DNA of 64,000 nt from assembly GCA_037367405.1 (NCBI GenBank), contig JAZKJV010010752.1:62001-126000 (forward strand), read 5' to 3'. Below the pieces are notes generated by a model. That model made no database searches and had not been told where the DNA came from. It saw nothing but the letters and a program-made list of their open reading frames with translations. Position numbers and translations under genes: made by a program. Source of the stretch: Ottelia alismoides. Taxonomy: Eukaryota > Streptophyta > Magnoliopsida > Alismatales > Hydrocharitaceae. Of the stretch, positions 22,166 through 34,374 are shown in pieces (position 1 is the first letter of the stretch; each line of letters opens with the position of its first letter).

Positions 22166-23491
22166 TTAGCCAACTGGTCTATCTGTGCCAGACCTTGGCC
22201 TTGCTTTTTTTTCCAAAATTTGAATGCGGTTCAATTTTTCACTGATTATGCCCATGTCAGTAGCTGATGATTCATCTTGTGCTGCTGCTGCTGACGAAGT
22301 ATGGGGACCGACATCGATGCAGGTGATCCTTTGATATGATCTTGCTCCTTGGGGGGGTTTCTGTTGTGTGTAGACTCGGGTTTGGGCCATGACTGTAGAG
22401 TTCTCTGCCATTCCTTCATAAATGGCCCTAACGTCATCTTCACCCTTAGAAAAATAGAACCCACCACAAGAGGCATTAACAAGCCCCTGCAGTTGTGGTG
22501 TCAGCCCATAAAAGAAACTCTGAACCAAGTTGGGCTTTGATATATCATGATGTGGACACCGATCAATTAGCTCTCTAAAGCGATCCCAACCCTCATGGAA
22601 TTTTTCATTCGAGATCATTGTGAAGTTATTGGTCATAGCTCGCACTGCGTTTGTCCGTCCGAGTGGATAGTATTTATGCAAGTATGCGGTCCGGAGCTAC
22701 TCCCAAGTGTCGATGTACCTCCCCAAATGTTTCAGCCAATAGGCGGCTCTATCAACCAAGGAGAAAGGGAAGGCTAACATTTTGATTGTGTCCTCAGTCA
22801 CAAACCTGACATGGATTGTACTGCATATCATTTCAAATTCCTGCAGATGGAGGTGCGGTTCTTCGGTGGCCAGCCCATGAAACTTGGGTAGCAGCTGAAT
22901 GGTATGTGGGCGAAGCTCGAAGTCTCCATAGATGGGAGGGAGTCGGATCCATCAGTGCATGAGAGTTGCACCAGGGTTGTACAACTGCCTCATGGTCCGT
23001 GGAGGCGGCCTCTCATGGTCAGGTCCTCCTCCTTCGCCTTCTGCATCTGGTATATCACAGCCCTCATTTCGTTCATCTCTGCCTTCATGCATTTCCCTCA
23101 TGATTTCACCCATGAACACTCCCTGGTCTCTGATCTGTCTCTGCATGGTTTCCAGGGAGGCTAACAGTCAATTGTTGATGGCAACTTGATCATATATGTA
23201 CGGAGGTGGTCTCTTCTCATCTGAGTTTTCCTCTCTGCCTTCCATTTCTTGGGTTTCTGTAAAGCCAAAAGAATCCGTCTCAGGTATCGTCAAATGCTCT
23301 GAACTCTGTGTTGCACTAAATTCTGACACCACTGGACTGATAGAAGAAGGGTGATCGAGGGGGAACAGGGTGGATGTAAACTCGGGCTCGGAGAGTGGGT
23401 CTAAACTCCCTAAAGCCGACCTAGATGAGAAGGGAGGAGTGCTTGATAGCGGTGCCACTAGACCTGGCCTAAGGGATCTCCTTCCCATCAT
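22166..23491 (-). pseudogene. Athila gag (capsid-like) remnant
   Basis: Gag forms the virus-like particle in the cytoplasm. It starts MMGRRSLRPG at 23491 close to the primer side. The capsid-like domain is readable from about 22920: LLPKFHGLATEEPHLHL, FVTEDTIKMLAFPFSLVD, AAYWLKHLG, then after the break HKYYPLGRTNAV, HEGWDRFRELIDRCPHH and LVQSFFYGLTPQ, all typical of the Retrotrans_gag family. Breaks are a stop near 23168, a TAG at 22697-22699 (CAG expected) and a frame change near 22170. Non-functional. Confidence 0.88.
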
Positions 23492-24920
23492 CTTGATCTA
23501 GAGAGAAGGGCGGATGAGATCTGGAAAGCAAACAAGATTTGAATTCAAACCCCAAATTCACATACGCAACCCTTAAGCTGAAGACCGTGAAGGTTCGGTC
23601 CTTTATCTTGTCAAATTTTATTGGGTTATCAATCAATCTATCAGAGCGCTAGAATGAGTTGTTAGGAACCCTACTTTCCTAGCCGACTGTCCCAATCCAC
23701 GTTAGATCTTTCCCAGTCAGTATGAATTGCGGACCGTAATCCGGTTGTTCCCGCTAATTCAATATGCCAAGGACATCGCGGTCCGCTTTACCGGGTACCG
23801 GAGAGATCCTCACTGGAGAACGACTAACCACGACCAGTAGTCAACTAAAATTTTGGGTATGGCTCTACCCTAGTGTCGAGTCACTCTCTCGCAGCAGATA
23901 AATCAATCAATGAGGGGGTTTCTCTCCCCTAGACAAAATTTTTGTGAGGTGAATTTTAAGTCAAGTTTGCTTTAGCAGTCCCAGTATTATTGCTTTCATT
24001 TTTTAGGTATTTTTCTGAACAAACATCGTCTAACGAATTTTCCAATTTCCTTGTTATTTAAAGTCTAATAAAACTGGGGGAGGAAAACAGAAAAGTCGAT
24101 GTGCGATCAAAATCTATGATGCATGTAGGGATAGATATGCGTATCTTTCCGCCAGCACTCTACATGCAAAGTGATCCGCACATAAATTAAAGATAATAAA
24201 TAAAACTACCTAGATGCATGCATGAGGAAATCGCCCTAAGATGAGTAACTTCTATTAACGTGAAGAACAAGTAGATACGACTAGGAAGAGTGTCCGTAGT
24301 CCGGTCTTGGGGGTCGGTCGGTGTCCACCACAATGGATCCTGCACATGTTGTATATGACCCCTCCCGGCACGTAGTCTCTAGTCCAAGTCAAATATCTTT
24401 TCCAATTGATTTTTAGCCAAGTCCAATTACGATCTCTAGGTGCAAGCAAGATATTATGGATTGGGCCTTAGCTTCTTAAGTCGTCATAGTCAAAAAATTC
24501 CTATGTCTAGGGGCTAAATCCTCTGAAACAAATAAAAGCGAGAAAGCTGCGAAAAACACAAAACCGCGGTGAGCCCCCAAGTGAATAAACACCTGAAAAT
24601 TAGGCCTGAGTGTCCTGGACAGTTCAAGTTATTACAAATTAAGTCTCGCTCTCTCACTTCAAATTACAAATATTTTAAACTACAAGAAACTCTACAAAAT
24701 GGGATGGTCTTCTCAAGCCTCCGAGTTCTCTTTGGTGCTAAGTGAGCTTTTCGCGTGGGTGCACAAGCGCCTAAGATAAGGCGCTTCCCTCGCTCGGCGG
24801 TACCTCGCACAAAATCCAATAAAAAGGGTGATTAGAACAATCAAACAATGTAATCAAATAAATATGTAAAAAGGTAGACAAATATTCATAATCAACAAAA
24901 ACACTAAACTACGCTGTTGC
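23492..24920. other. Athila untranslated leader
   Basis: The region between primer site and gag start holds no recognised gene; it is a leader of about 1.4 kb. Such long leaders are usual in this group. Confidence 0.6.
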
Positions 24921-24938
24921 TCCCCGGAAACGGCGCCA
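24921..24938 (-). promoter_or_regulatory. Primer binding site, tRNA-Asp type
   Basis: On the minus strand, two bases after the LTR, TGGCGCCGTTTCCGGGGA complements the 3' end of plant tRNA-Asp at 17 of 18 positions. tRNA-Asp is the usual primer of Athila elements. Confidence 0.85.
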
Positions 24939-24940
24939 TT

Positions 24941-27900
24941 TGATGAACCACGAGATACGAGGGTCTAAATGTCTCACACAAGGCGGAGACAAAGTCGCTG
25001 CGGCGACCCTCGGTAAGTCCCGATTAAATCAACAATTAACCCACGACATACAAGTAAAGCAATGAAAGCAATATGTGAAGTTAGAATTTATTATAACTCT
25101 ATAAAATATGTGTATAGGTGCAAGTAGTATAGAGGTCGAACACAGGGAGCAAACAGGTAGAATAAGGCAAAGATGCTCAGAATGTGAAAGTGATCAAATG
25201 CCTACAAGTGTTATTTTTGTGGTTTTTAATTTTATATACTTTTATTTAATTTTTGATTTTATATTTTTATATTTTTAATTTTAATTTATTGATTTTGTAT
25301 TTTCTTTTTATATTTTGTATTTTTTTGTATTATCTTTTTATTTTAATAAAGATGTAATGTATATAAAGAATATATATATACACTAGAGATAAGAGAGAGG
25401 TAAGAAGAGGGAAATACTTTAAAATAAAGCAAGTAAAATGTTTTCGTACTTTTTATATTTTTCTTATGTTTTTGTGATTTTTCTATATTTTTCCTAATTT
25501 TTTGGTATTTTTGAAGGAGAAATACTAGAAAATAGTGGACTAAGTTGCTGGCCGAAATTAAAATGAGGATGAAAATATCAAACAGAATCAAAACTTCCTC
25601 AAATCAATTTTAAAATAAAGCTAACTAAATAAGGAAAATTTAGAAACAGAAATTGTATTTTTAAGATTTTTGTAGAATTTTAAGATTTTTGTGAAGATTT
25701 TGAGAATTTTGCTATTTTTAGGGGTTTCCTTCTGTAATTTTTAGGGATTTTTGTCAGAAAATAAAATAAGCTAAAACACACGAAATATAATTTTTTTGGA
25801 ATTTTTTGAAGACTTTTTATAACTTTTATGAATTTTTCAATGCAAACAGGAATGAAAATGCATGTTTTTTATTTTTAATAAATGTGCAAATGCAATAAAA
25901 ATGCAAACTAAAAATATGGCGTTAAACTACAATGCAACAGGAGCTTATGGTATTTTTTTGGTAATTTTTCGAGTCAAAATGATGCATGAAATAAATGCAA
26001 GCATCTACGCAAAAATACAATACTGACAAGGGCATAAATGTGAATGCATAGAAGTCCAAGGGCCTACTTGCAAATTTTCCAAAAAATATATAACGTTAAA
26101 CGCAATTTTTTGGACTAAATATAAGTACCCAAAACCAAAGCGGGGTCTCTGCAAAATTGCCAAACTCACGCGCACGGGGCATGTGACCTAGCAGGGGTAT
26201 TTTGCAATTTTATAAAGTTCCAGAGGCTAACATGTAATTTCACCAAAATATTACAACGTAAATCAAAAGTTCATGGACTGGAATGAAATAAGAAAAATCC
26301 TAGGGGGGTCCTTGCAAAATGCCCACCACCCCACGTGCACGGGTCACGTGAGGTGACTGGACAGGACCTAAATGCAAATAATGAAAGTACGGGGGACTAA
26401 ATGCAATTATTATAGAAATATTTAAACTACACCTGAAAGTTTATGGACTAAATAGAAATACAAACATAGGCGAGGGTGTAGATGCAAAATACCCAACGCC
26501 TGGCGATCCAACGGCTGATATCTTCTTCTTGACACGTGGCGAGTTGTGGACGGCCGATACCCCTTCGCGGATGAGAGGTCAGGATTAGATCCTGGGTCTT
26601 GATCGAACGGCGACGAATGGGAGAGATCCAACGTAGAGGATCGAACTGGGGCGGCGACCGGATCGGATGGCGGAGAGGCAACGAGGAAGAACGGGGAAGA
26701 ACGCCGACGAGGCGAACTTCCCCGAGCTAGATCTCAGGCCTCCGACGATGCTTCGGGCTCAAAATCGGTCGGGGTGCTCCTGGGAGGTCGCTCTACGTGC
26801 TGAAGGTCTCAACGTCGTCGGAGAAGCTCTGTGGTGCTGGCGCGAAAGCAACGGAGCTTAGAGCTCCAGGTATCTCCGGCGACGCTCCAAAATGAGCTCC
26901 AGGCTCTATTCAAGACACTTTAACCTGCAAAGACGAGTGAGAGGGTCCAAGGATAACTGTCTGGACCCCGCGGAGGTGCTAAGGAGGTCAGATGAAGGCG
27001 GAGCGGCGATTTGGATTTTCGGCCGAAGGTGCACTCCGGCGAGGGGGTGCGATTGGGCGATTCAGTGGACGGAACTCGAAGATCGAAGGGGGAAATGATC
27101 CTAGAACTACGGGGAATAAAAAGCAAAAAGAAAATGGGAGAAAAGGGCAGACCTCGAAGGTGGGATGCCTGAGGTAGAAGAACCTCGACGCCGGTGGTCG
27201 GCGGAGATGGTGGAGCCGCCTCGGCCCTTCCTTGACCCTCCTGAAGCCTGGAATGGGGAGCTGTCACCTCCCTCTATCTCTGGAGCACAATAGGTGGCGA
27301 GAAAGTGGCACGCAAGGGGTTCAAACTCGAGCTCGAATGTGGCGGGTCCATTAAGTACATGGTGATGGCGTGATTTTCGGAGCAAGAGCACGCTTGCATG
27401 ATGATGATATGGCATGATCCAGATGCACGTCGTGGCTCAGTGGTGATCGGGGAAGAATTTCCAAGAAGGAATCAACAGAGGAAGATGAAGGGATTTGGCT
27501 CGAAAAATGGGCGAAATCAGGTGGAAATCACGCTGACAGAGGGTTGCAGACCTCGGTCAGGGAGTTGATCGAGGTCAACCAATGACCGACGTTGGTTGGT
27601 CCACGTGGACCAACCAGAAAAATGTTGGTCAAAATTATTAAATTCGAAATAAAATAGTAAATGATTTTATTAATTTTAGGTTATAAAATAAAAAAATGTT
27701 CCTTATTTTATAAAGAATTTTATGGTGATTTTTATTTATTTTTCTGAGGTATAAAAATACAAGTTACCTTTTCAGATATATATATGTACATGTATCTATG
27801 TATTAATATTTTATTTTTTTATTTATTTGATTTTATAAATTTTGTTTATTATTTTATAAATTTACAACTTATTTTTGGGGATGTAAATATATTTTTATTT

Positions 27901-28765
27901 TATTTTTCTGAGGTGTTCTGTACACTTAATAAATTAAGTATATATATAGTATAGGTATAAGTATGGGTATTTTACCTAGGTGTGACATATAAGTAATTTA
28001 TTTTAATGTTTCCTTTAGTATTTTCTTTTTGTTTTAATATATACACATATTATAAATAATATATACAAATTTACAAAAAAATATAAAATTATGGAAATAA
28101 TGAATAATAAATAAAATGAATATTTTAATCAGTATAGGTATATTATAGGGTTCCAAAACTCAACTTTCAAACCGTAGCTCCACACAATATAAAACCACCT
28201 CCATTAAATAGCTTATTTAAAATTATATATTAAAGGTGAGTTTGATACTTTTTGAGCTTTTATTTGGGAGATACAGGTCTGGGAAGTTGGGAATTTGGAT
28301 TTTTATTCAGGTCATAACTTGGTATCTGTACATTATTTTTGAGTAAAGTAAATTTTGTATTTTTCTTTATGTAATTATCTACAACTTTCATGTACAAAGT
28401 TTCTTTATCTGAAGTATAAAAAGTAGAACCAAAAATAGGTCCCAAAATGAATAAAGAATGAATAAAATGAAAGGGAATTTTTATTGTATTTTGGCCCTTA
28501 TCTCCCCCTACTTTATTCCTTGTCGACCTACTCATCGAGATGCCTAGGTCTCAGAGTTTCGGATCATAAAATATTTAAATCATTTTATTCTTTTTCTTTT
28601 CTTTTCTTTATTCTATAATTTTGGCTTTAAGAACTGTATTTTATACACTATTTATACACACATGCACGGATGCTAAAATGTATGAATTAAGGGAATTTAC
28701 ATGCATTTGCCAAGGTTTTTGAGGCCAAAATGATAGAATAAAGATGATGAAATGTGGATTCATCA
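24941..28765 (-). repeat. Athila LTR (5' LTR of the element)
   Basis: 3,825 bp, matching 10365-14198 from TGATGAACCACGAG to GGATTCATCA. On the element's strand it carries the promoter and lies before the primer site. The G+C-rich block lies at about 26500-27620. Confidence 0.95.
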
Positions 28766-28770
28766 GCTAT

Positions 28771-29121
28771 ATGTGGTCTCCAAGATTCACCTCTCCGCCA
28801 CATCCTTCGTGCTGACTAATTTTCTTATACGTCTGCGGGAACATGGACAAGAGGATGCTTCTTTTATAAGTCTTCCAATAGCATCAAGGTTTCCAATAGA
28901 AGGATGACATACATCCAATTATACCACTGACCATGCCTCCATATATCATAGTTGTTGAGATACCTTGAATCCTACCGTTTCTGTTTAACTCGATACTTTG
29001 CAAAGGTTATTGTGTGACCTCCTCCTCATATGTGATTGGTGAAGCTCATCAACTTGCATTGGAATTATGGATCTTCATGTTTGTAAATAAGATTGCACAG
29101 GGGTGCTATATAAATTCCTTT
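28771..29121. other. Unassigned spacer
   Basis: The continuation of the DNA split by the Athila insertion (10275-10364). No gene or repeat was recognised. Confidence 0.4.
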
Positions 29122-29148
29122 GGGCATGTTTGGTTACTGTGTTGGATT

Positions 29149-29436
29149 TGTTAGAACGATTCTCGCGGAATGACCGAGTGGTTAAAACCACTGCTGACGA
29201 TTGCGTGAGGGTCGGATCTTGTCGGAACACTAACCACAAGGATGTGATGGGATGGGGCAGATGTGGTGAGGGCTTACGTCCTATAAAAGACCTCCTACAC
29301 TGAGGAGAACATCATCGATCGGAACCTTTACTACAGTAGCCCCCTTCCGATCCCATCCCTCTCTCTTCATTCTCCACCATCCTTCTCTCGTTCTCTCTCA
29401 CAGCAAGAAATAGAAGAGTACCTCGACGTCCCTTCA
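29149..29436 (+). repeat. Copia 5' LTR
   Basis: 288 bp starting TGTTAGAACGATTCTCGCGG and ending CGTCCCTTCA. It contains CCTATAAAAGACC, a TATA box candidate near 29280. It differs from the 3' LTR at many, mostly C/T and G/A, positions. Confidence 0.93.
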
Positions 29437-29437
29437 C

Positions 29438-29450
29438 TGGTATCAGAGCC
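29438..29450 (+). promoter_or_regulatory. Primer binding site, initiator tRNA-Met type
   Basis: TGGTATCAGAGCC, one base after the LTR, is the standard Copia primer site complementary to the 3' end of initiator tRNA-Met. Confidence 0.9.
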
Positions 29451-29779
29451 CATACATCGTTAAGCTCCTCTGTCATCGACGTCGTTGATCTCCTCCGGAT
29501 AACTCCATTCACTGGTATCATGAAGGTTGTAGCCGCCGCCACTATCTCTTGGACGAAACCCTAAAGTCGAATCCAATATGAAAAATAAGACTATTTCTAC
29601 TGAGGTGGGAAAATAGAGTACCTTAACGGTACTAATTATGAGTTGTGGATTAAAAAAATCTACTATGTCATGTAGCACGATAGCATACATTCCATCATAG
29701 ACAAACCTAGCTCAACCTTATCTGAAAATCCAACTATAGAGGAAATTAGTTCCTGCGAATAGTGAGAGAAAACGGATAA

Positions 29780-30463
29780 TATGACTAGGAGCTTCATGAC
29801 GACCCTCATGGATTTGAACTTGATTCGAGTCTTTGATATCTGCGAATCAGCTTACGAGCTTTGGACCGCGGTTAAGGATAAATATCACCCTAAGTTGGAA
29901 GTGAGCGTCCAACTTCTTCTACACAAGTACAACTCATGTAGAATGAAGGAATCTGAAAACGTCCTCGAGCACGTGAACAAGATGATCGTGATGGCCAAGG
30001 ATTTAGTGGTTGTTGATTTCACAATTTCGAAGCGGATGCAGATCGCAGCCATACTAAGAAGTCTCCCATCGTCATTCATCACGATTGCCACATCTCTGCG
30101 GATGAATGGAAACATTAAGTCCATGATGGGCCTACCTACCAGTTGGTAATTGAGCAGGACCTCTCTAAGAAAAGATTGAAAGATGAGATCTTTGAGGTCG
30201 AGGAAGAAGAAGAAGAAGAAGCAAATGACGTGCACACAAAGAAAAGGTCAGGCCCCTCCAAGGCGAATTTCAAGGGAAAGAATGGGAAATACCCACGTGA
30301 CTCTTGCTACGGTTGCCGTAAATATAGTCATTTCAAGGTCAATTTCCTAGATAAGAAGAATCCAAGAAATTCTAAAATGCCTGAAAACAAAGGTAAAAAG
30401 AAAATGGAATTCGTTGTTGTCGTGAAATGCAACTCTATTATTACAAACAATGATGGATGGTAG
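29780..30463 (+). pseudogene. Copia gag with damaged zinc knuckle
   Basis: Capsid-type segment: LWTAVKDKYHPKLEVSVQLL, SENVLEHVNKMIVMAKDL and AAILRSLPSSFITIATSL match the UBN2 family. A frame change at about 30145 leads to a KKR-rich basic stretch and the knuckle CYGCRKYSHFKVNF. The pattern needs C-x2-C-x4-H-x4-C, and the last cysteine is phenylalanine. The start of gag before 29780 is out of frame. Confidence 0.85.
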
Positions 30464-30865
30464 ATCGACTATGGAGCAATCAGACACATCACAAAGATGA
30501 AGGAGGGTCTGGTGGACTTCAAAGAACTAAGCAAAGGAGAACAGAGGATCTTCATGGGAAACAACACCTACATAGACGTGAAAGGTATTGCGACATACAG
30601 ACGACCTGGGGATAACATTATGGTACTGAATGATGTATTGTATGTCCCAGGGATATGCTGGAACCTGATATATGTCCCAGTGTTGCTCAAGAAATACTTC
30701 GAAATCCGATTTTATAATAAACGTATATCTATAGGTAAGAATAAGAAAGTCTATACAATGGGAAAGTTTGTGCACGGGCATGACCTATTCTGCCTTCATG
30801 TAATAAACTCTAGTGAATCAATGAATCTCTCTTCTGAGTATTCCTTGTGTTGTTTGTCTGACTAG
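30464..30865 (+). pseudogene. Copia aspartic protease, active site altered
   Basis: After a TAG at 30462, the segment IDYGAIRHITK stands where Copia proteases have D-S/T-G-A. The serine or threonine is replaced by tyrosine, which should abolish activity. It continues with IFMGNNTYIDVKGIATY and VLNDVLYVPGICWNLI, normal for the family. Confidence 0.8.
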
Positions 30866-31520
30866 GACTTAAGGCACATGAGACTGGGTCATCTAGGAAA
30901 TTCTAAGATGAATTAAATGATGAAGGCAAATCTATTGCCTAAGATCGCGGGTGCAAGGACATTTCCCTGCGAACATTGTCTGACAAGTAAAATGATGAGA
31001 AGACCCTTCTCAATAGAAATTCAGTCAACAAAGTTACTAGGTTTGATCTATTCGGACATATGAGGACCACTGAGAGTCAGCACACATAGAGCTAAGGAAT
31101 ACTTTATGACATTCATTGATGATTACTCAAAGTTCTGTTATGTCTATCTCTTTGGAAGAAAGTCGGAAGCAATTAAAACTTTTAAGAGATATAAGACAGA
31201 AGTAGAAACAATATTGAGAAAATCAATCAAGATCCTTAGGACAGATAGAGGTGGGAATATACCTCAAAAGAGTTTGAAGATTACTGAATTCAGACGAGAA
31301 TGGCATTCGTATGCATACTACGATGCCATGTACACCACAACAGAAAGGTGTAGAAAAACAAAAGAATAGAACCTTGATGAATGCAGTAAGGTGTGTACTT
31401 TCACACTCAGGACTCTCCAAGAAACTCTGGGGAGAGGCAGTATTGACTGCGAACTACATATAGAATAGGATTCCCACCAAGTCTATATAACGTCGTATGA
31501 AATATGGAGTGGCATAAAGC
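30866..31520 (+). pseudogene. Copia integrase, broken
   Basis: The pre-integrase segment (RLGHLGNSKMN) and zinc site (CEHCLTSKM) precede the core with FIDDYSKFCYVYLF and LRTDRGGN (second catalytic D). The last part runs in other frames with several stops. One stop lies in SDI-stop-GPL near 31060. Confidence 0.8.
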
Positions 31521-31525
31521 TCGAG

Positions 31526-32950
31526 TTGGGCCATCTTTGGAAATGGGGATGTTTTGCTTATGTTCTGGTACCAAGTCAGCTTACTGACAAGCAAGACTTC
31601 AAGACATTAAAGTGCAAGTTTATTGGATATAGTAAGAACTCTAAGGGATATAGGTTCTTCCATGAAAACAAAGGTCTAATTGAAAGTCGTGATGCAACTT
31701 TTCTTGAAAATCATCAAGAAAATGAGCATGAAGTAGAGGAATCAGATCCTTTGATTGTCCTACAAGACAATAAAGATGACTTGAGCATTAGACAAGAACT
31801 TGGAGATGATTTCGATCATCGAAACATAGAGAATGAACCTATGGAATATGATGACTCTTTAGAGGAAGTGGGTGGACCCACACAACCCATGAGTATAATC
31901 GGTAATAAGATGCCCAGAACACAGCCTCACATGGATGGAAGATTACCATTTCTATGGATACGAGGCGTCGTGTTACACCGTGGATGAGGTTGTTGTGGAT
32001 TGTACAGATCCCATATCCTTTGATGAAGTTATGGCTTCATCTGAATCAGAATCATGGACGACCATCATGAAGGATAAGTTAGACCCAATCGAGCGAATAT
32101 GGGAATTATGTGATTTATCAGAAGGTAGGCAATCCAGACGATGTAAGTGGGTATTCAAGAAGAAGTATCAAGTCAATGGTATTGTTGACAAATGCAAAGC
32201 CAAATTAGTTACCATGGATCATACTCAGCAAGTTGGAATAGATTTTCAGGAAACCTACTCTGCAGTGGTTAAGTTTGCATCTATTCGGATGATCTTTGCC
32301 ATAGTCACATATATGAGTTTAGAATTGTTCCAAATGGATGTGAAAATGACTTTCCTTGATGGAAATTTAAAGGAGGAGATTTATATGCAATAACATGATG
32401 GATCTCAGGTTGAAGGTCGGGAGAAAAGGGATTACAAATTAAGAAAGTCATTATATGGCTTGAATCAATCTTCAAGTCAATGGTGTCCCAAATTTCATAA
32501 GAAAGTTATCATATTTGAATTTGTTGCAAACAAATTGGATAATTATGTGTATGTCATGAAGAGTGTGAGCATGTTTGCAATCATGTCATTGTATGTGGAT
32601 GGCATTCTGCTTGCAGGTAATGACATACAAATGCTCAATGAAATCAAATAAAAAGTGAGCAATGAATTTGAGATGAAGGACATGGGTGAAACTTCTGTTC
32701 TTAGAATACAAATAACAAGAGATAGGGACTCAAGGACATTGAATCTTAGTCAAGAAAGATATTTGCATACTATATTAAGGAGATTTGGAATGCAGAACAG
32801 CAATCCTGCTCCAACACCACTTGTGATGGGAAAGAGACTCAGCAAGAGTCAGTGTCCTGGAAAGGGACAGAAACCTTTAAATGTACTGCACAAGCGGTGG
32901 GAAGTCTAATGTATGCAATGATGAGTACTTGACCTGATTTAGTTTATCCA
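31526..32950 (+). pseudogene. Copia reverse transcriptase (RVT_2), YVDD changed to YVDG
   Basis: Recognisable segments are KFIGYSKNSKGYRFF (integrase tail), SWTTIMKDKLDPIE, CKWVFKKKYQVNGIVDK, IDFQETYSAVVKFASIR, LELFQMDVKMTFLDGNL, then MSLYVDGILLAGNDIQML, FEMKDMGETSVLRIQITRD and RYLHTILRRFGM. The catalytic pair is D-G instead of D-D. There are stops at 32392 and 32650 and several frameshifts. Confidence 0.88.
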
Positions 32951-33600
32951 GTAATTTTAATCATTAGATATCAAAACAATCCCGATCCAGCACATTGGGA
33001 AGTTGTAAAGAGGATTTTTCAATATATGAAAGGAACAATACATCTGAAACTTGTATATCAAGCAGAATTGTTTGAAGTGTTAGGATACTCCGATGTCGAT
33101 TTCGAATGGGATGTGGATGATAGAAAATCCACACAGGGTTACCTGTTCATGTTTGGTGGTACAACTGTTTCTTAAGGTATTAAGAAACAAGGATATGTAT
33201 CTAGACATACACAAGAAGTAGAATACATTGCATGTAGTATGGCCACCACTCATGTTATATGGATCAGGCATTTTCTAGAGAATCTAAACCTTGAATTGAT
33301 CAAAATTGCCAATTAAAATGTATTGTGACAATCAAGATGCGATAAGCTTGATTAATAGTGGGGCTAATAGTTATAAAGGAAAACACATTGAGATCCAATA
33401 TCACTATATACAAGACATAGTGGAAAAGCAAGAAATCACGGTAACCTACATACCTACCAGTGACATTTTGGTCGATTTCCTAACCAAGGTAATAGTTGCA
33501 GGAACATACATTAAACATGTTGGTTTACTGGGACTCGGGAATGTTTGAGTCAAGGAAGAGATTTCATAGATAATGATCCTCACATTTTAAATCTCCATGT
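32951..33600 (+). pseudogene. Copia RNase H remnant
   Basis: Copia RNase H text occurs in several frames: GYSDVDFEWDVDDRKSTQGY-like sequence, then IKMYCDNQDAISLINSG, KHIEIQYHYIQDIVEKQEIT and DILVDFLTKVI, which normally closes the polyprotein. Stops interrupt it near 33175 and 33313. Confidence 0.8.
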
Positions 33601-33649
33601 ATATACTACACGAATAGTGGGAGCATGTATGTTTTGACCGCTTCGATCA

Positions 33650-33658
33650 AGTGGGAGA
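33650..33658 (+). promoter_or_regulatory. Copia polypurine tract
   Basis: AGTGGGAGA directly precedes the 3' LTR. Confidence 0.75.
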
Positions 33659-33950
33659 TGTTAAAACGATTCTCGCGGAATGGCCGAGTGGTCAAAACCG
33701 TCGCCAATGGTTTCGCGAAGGTCGGATCTCGCGAGGACCCTACCCACAAGGGTGTGACGGAAGGGGGTGGACGTGGCGAGGGCTTATGCCCTATAAAAGG
33801 CCCCGCATACATAGAGGAGAACACCGTCGATCGGAACCTCGACTACGGGAGCGCCCTTCCAGTCCCATCTCTCTCTCTCTTCATTCTCCACCATCCTTCT
33901 CTCGTTCTCTCTCGCAGCCAGGAGTAAAAGAGTATCTCAACGTCCCTTCA
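33659..33950 (+). repeat. Copia 3' LTR
   Basis: 292 bp, TGTTAAAACGATTCTCGCGG to CGTCCCTTCA. It keeps more C and G than the 5' LTR at corresponding sites. Confidence 0.93.
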
Positions 33951-34219
33951 GGGTTGGTGTATCATCATGTGAATAGTAGTTGTTTGGAGGGTTGGAATGA
34001 TAATTATGATGTGATGTGACATTGATTATATGTTATATTAACTTTTAAATTATTATAAGATATTTTTATGTTAATAATTTTATTTGAACATTGTTAAAAA
34101 ATATTATATCAAAGAAGTTGTAGGTTCAATACAAGTAATCCCAATATAGGAATGCGTAATTGGAGTTAGGGGTATGCCAGGATACCCTGGTGTACCCTGA
34201 CAACCAAACAAACCCCTTA

Positions 34220-34371
34220 GGGCTCGTTTGGTTGCAGGGTTGGGCAGGGTTGGCTTGGCCCAACCCAGGTTGGCCCTGCAACCAAACAGGGTTCTCCTCC
34301 TCACAGTTTACTATTCACAGGGGTACCCCTGTCCAACCCAACCCTGTCCAACCCTGCAACCAAACGGACCC
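34220..34371. mobile_element. Short Tourist-like MITE, TTA target duplication
   Basis: 152 bp. The left end GGGCTCGTTTGGTTGCAGGG and the right end CCCTGCAACCAAACGGACCC are near-perfect inverted repeats. TTA flanks it at 34217-34219 and 34372-34374. The left TTA also closes the preceding MITE. Confidence 0.85.
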
Positions 34372-34374
34372 TTA

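Larger units (their letters stand above)
10365..28765 (-). mobile_element. Athila-type Ty3/gypsy retrotransposon, full length, defective
   Basis: An 18.4-kb element on the minus strand. Its LTRs begin TGATGAACC and end GGATTCATCA as read on the plus strand. The target duplication GCTAT lies at 10360-10364 and 28766-28770. The domain order on its coding strand is gag, protease, reverse transcriptase, RNase H, integrase. The sequence signature (GLCNAPTTFQRC, LQEFDIEIKDK, SLPWYADIVNYL) and the tRNA-Asp-type primer site are those of the Athila group. All genes are broken by stops or frameshifts, so it cannot make its own proteins. In the first 165 bp the two LTRs differ at about ten positions by eye, mostly transitions, so the insertion is not recent. 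Confidence 0.95.
29149..33950 (+). mobile_element. Ty1/copia retrotransposon, full length, defective
   Basis: A 4.8-kb element with short LTRs (29149-29436, 33659-33950) beginning TGTTA and ending CCCTTCA. The flanks GGATT (29144-29148) and GGGTT (33951-33955) are a near-perfect target duplication. The order gag, protease, integrase, RT, RNase H is diagnostic of Copia. Many stops and frameshifts break the single polyprotein, and two catalytic motifs are altered. Confidence 0.95.
29122..34216. mobile_element. Tourist-like MITE split by a Copia insertion
   Basis: The left piece 29122-29148 (GGGCATGTTTGGTTACTGTG) and the right piece 33951-34216 (ending CAACCAAACAAACCCC before TTA at 34217) are the two parts of one MITE. 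The order and text agree with the uninterrupted copy at 9969-10274. The Copia element occupies the gap. Confidence 0.7.
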
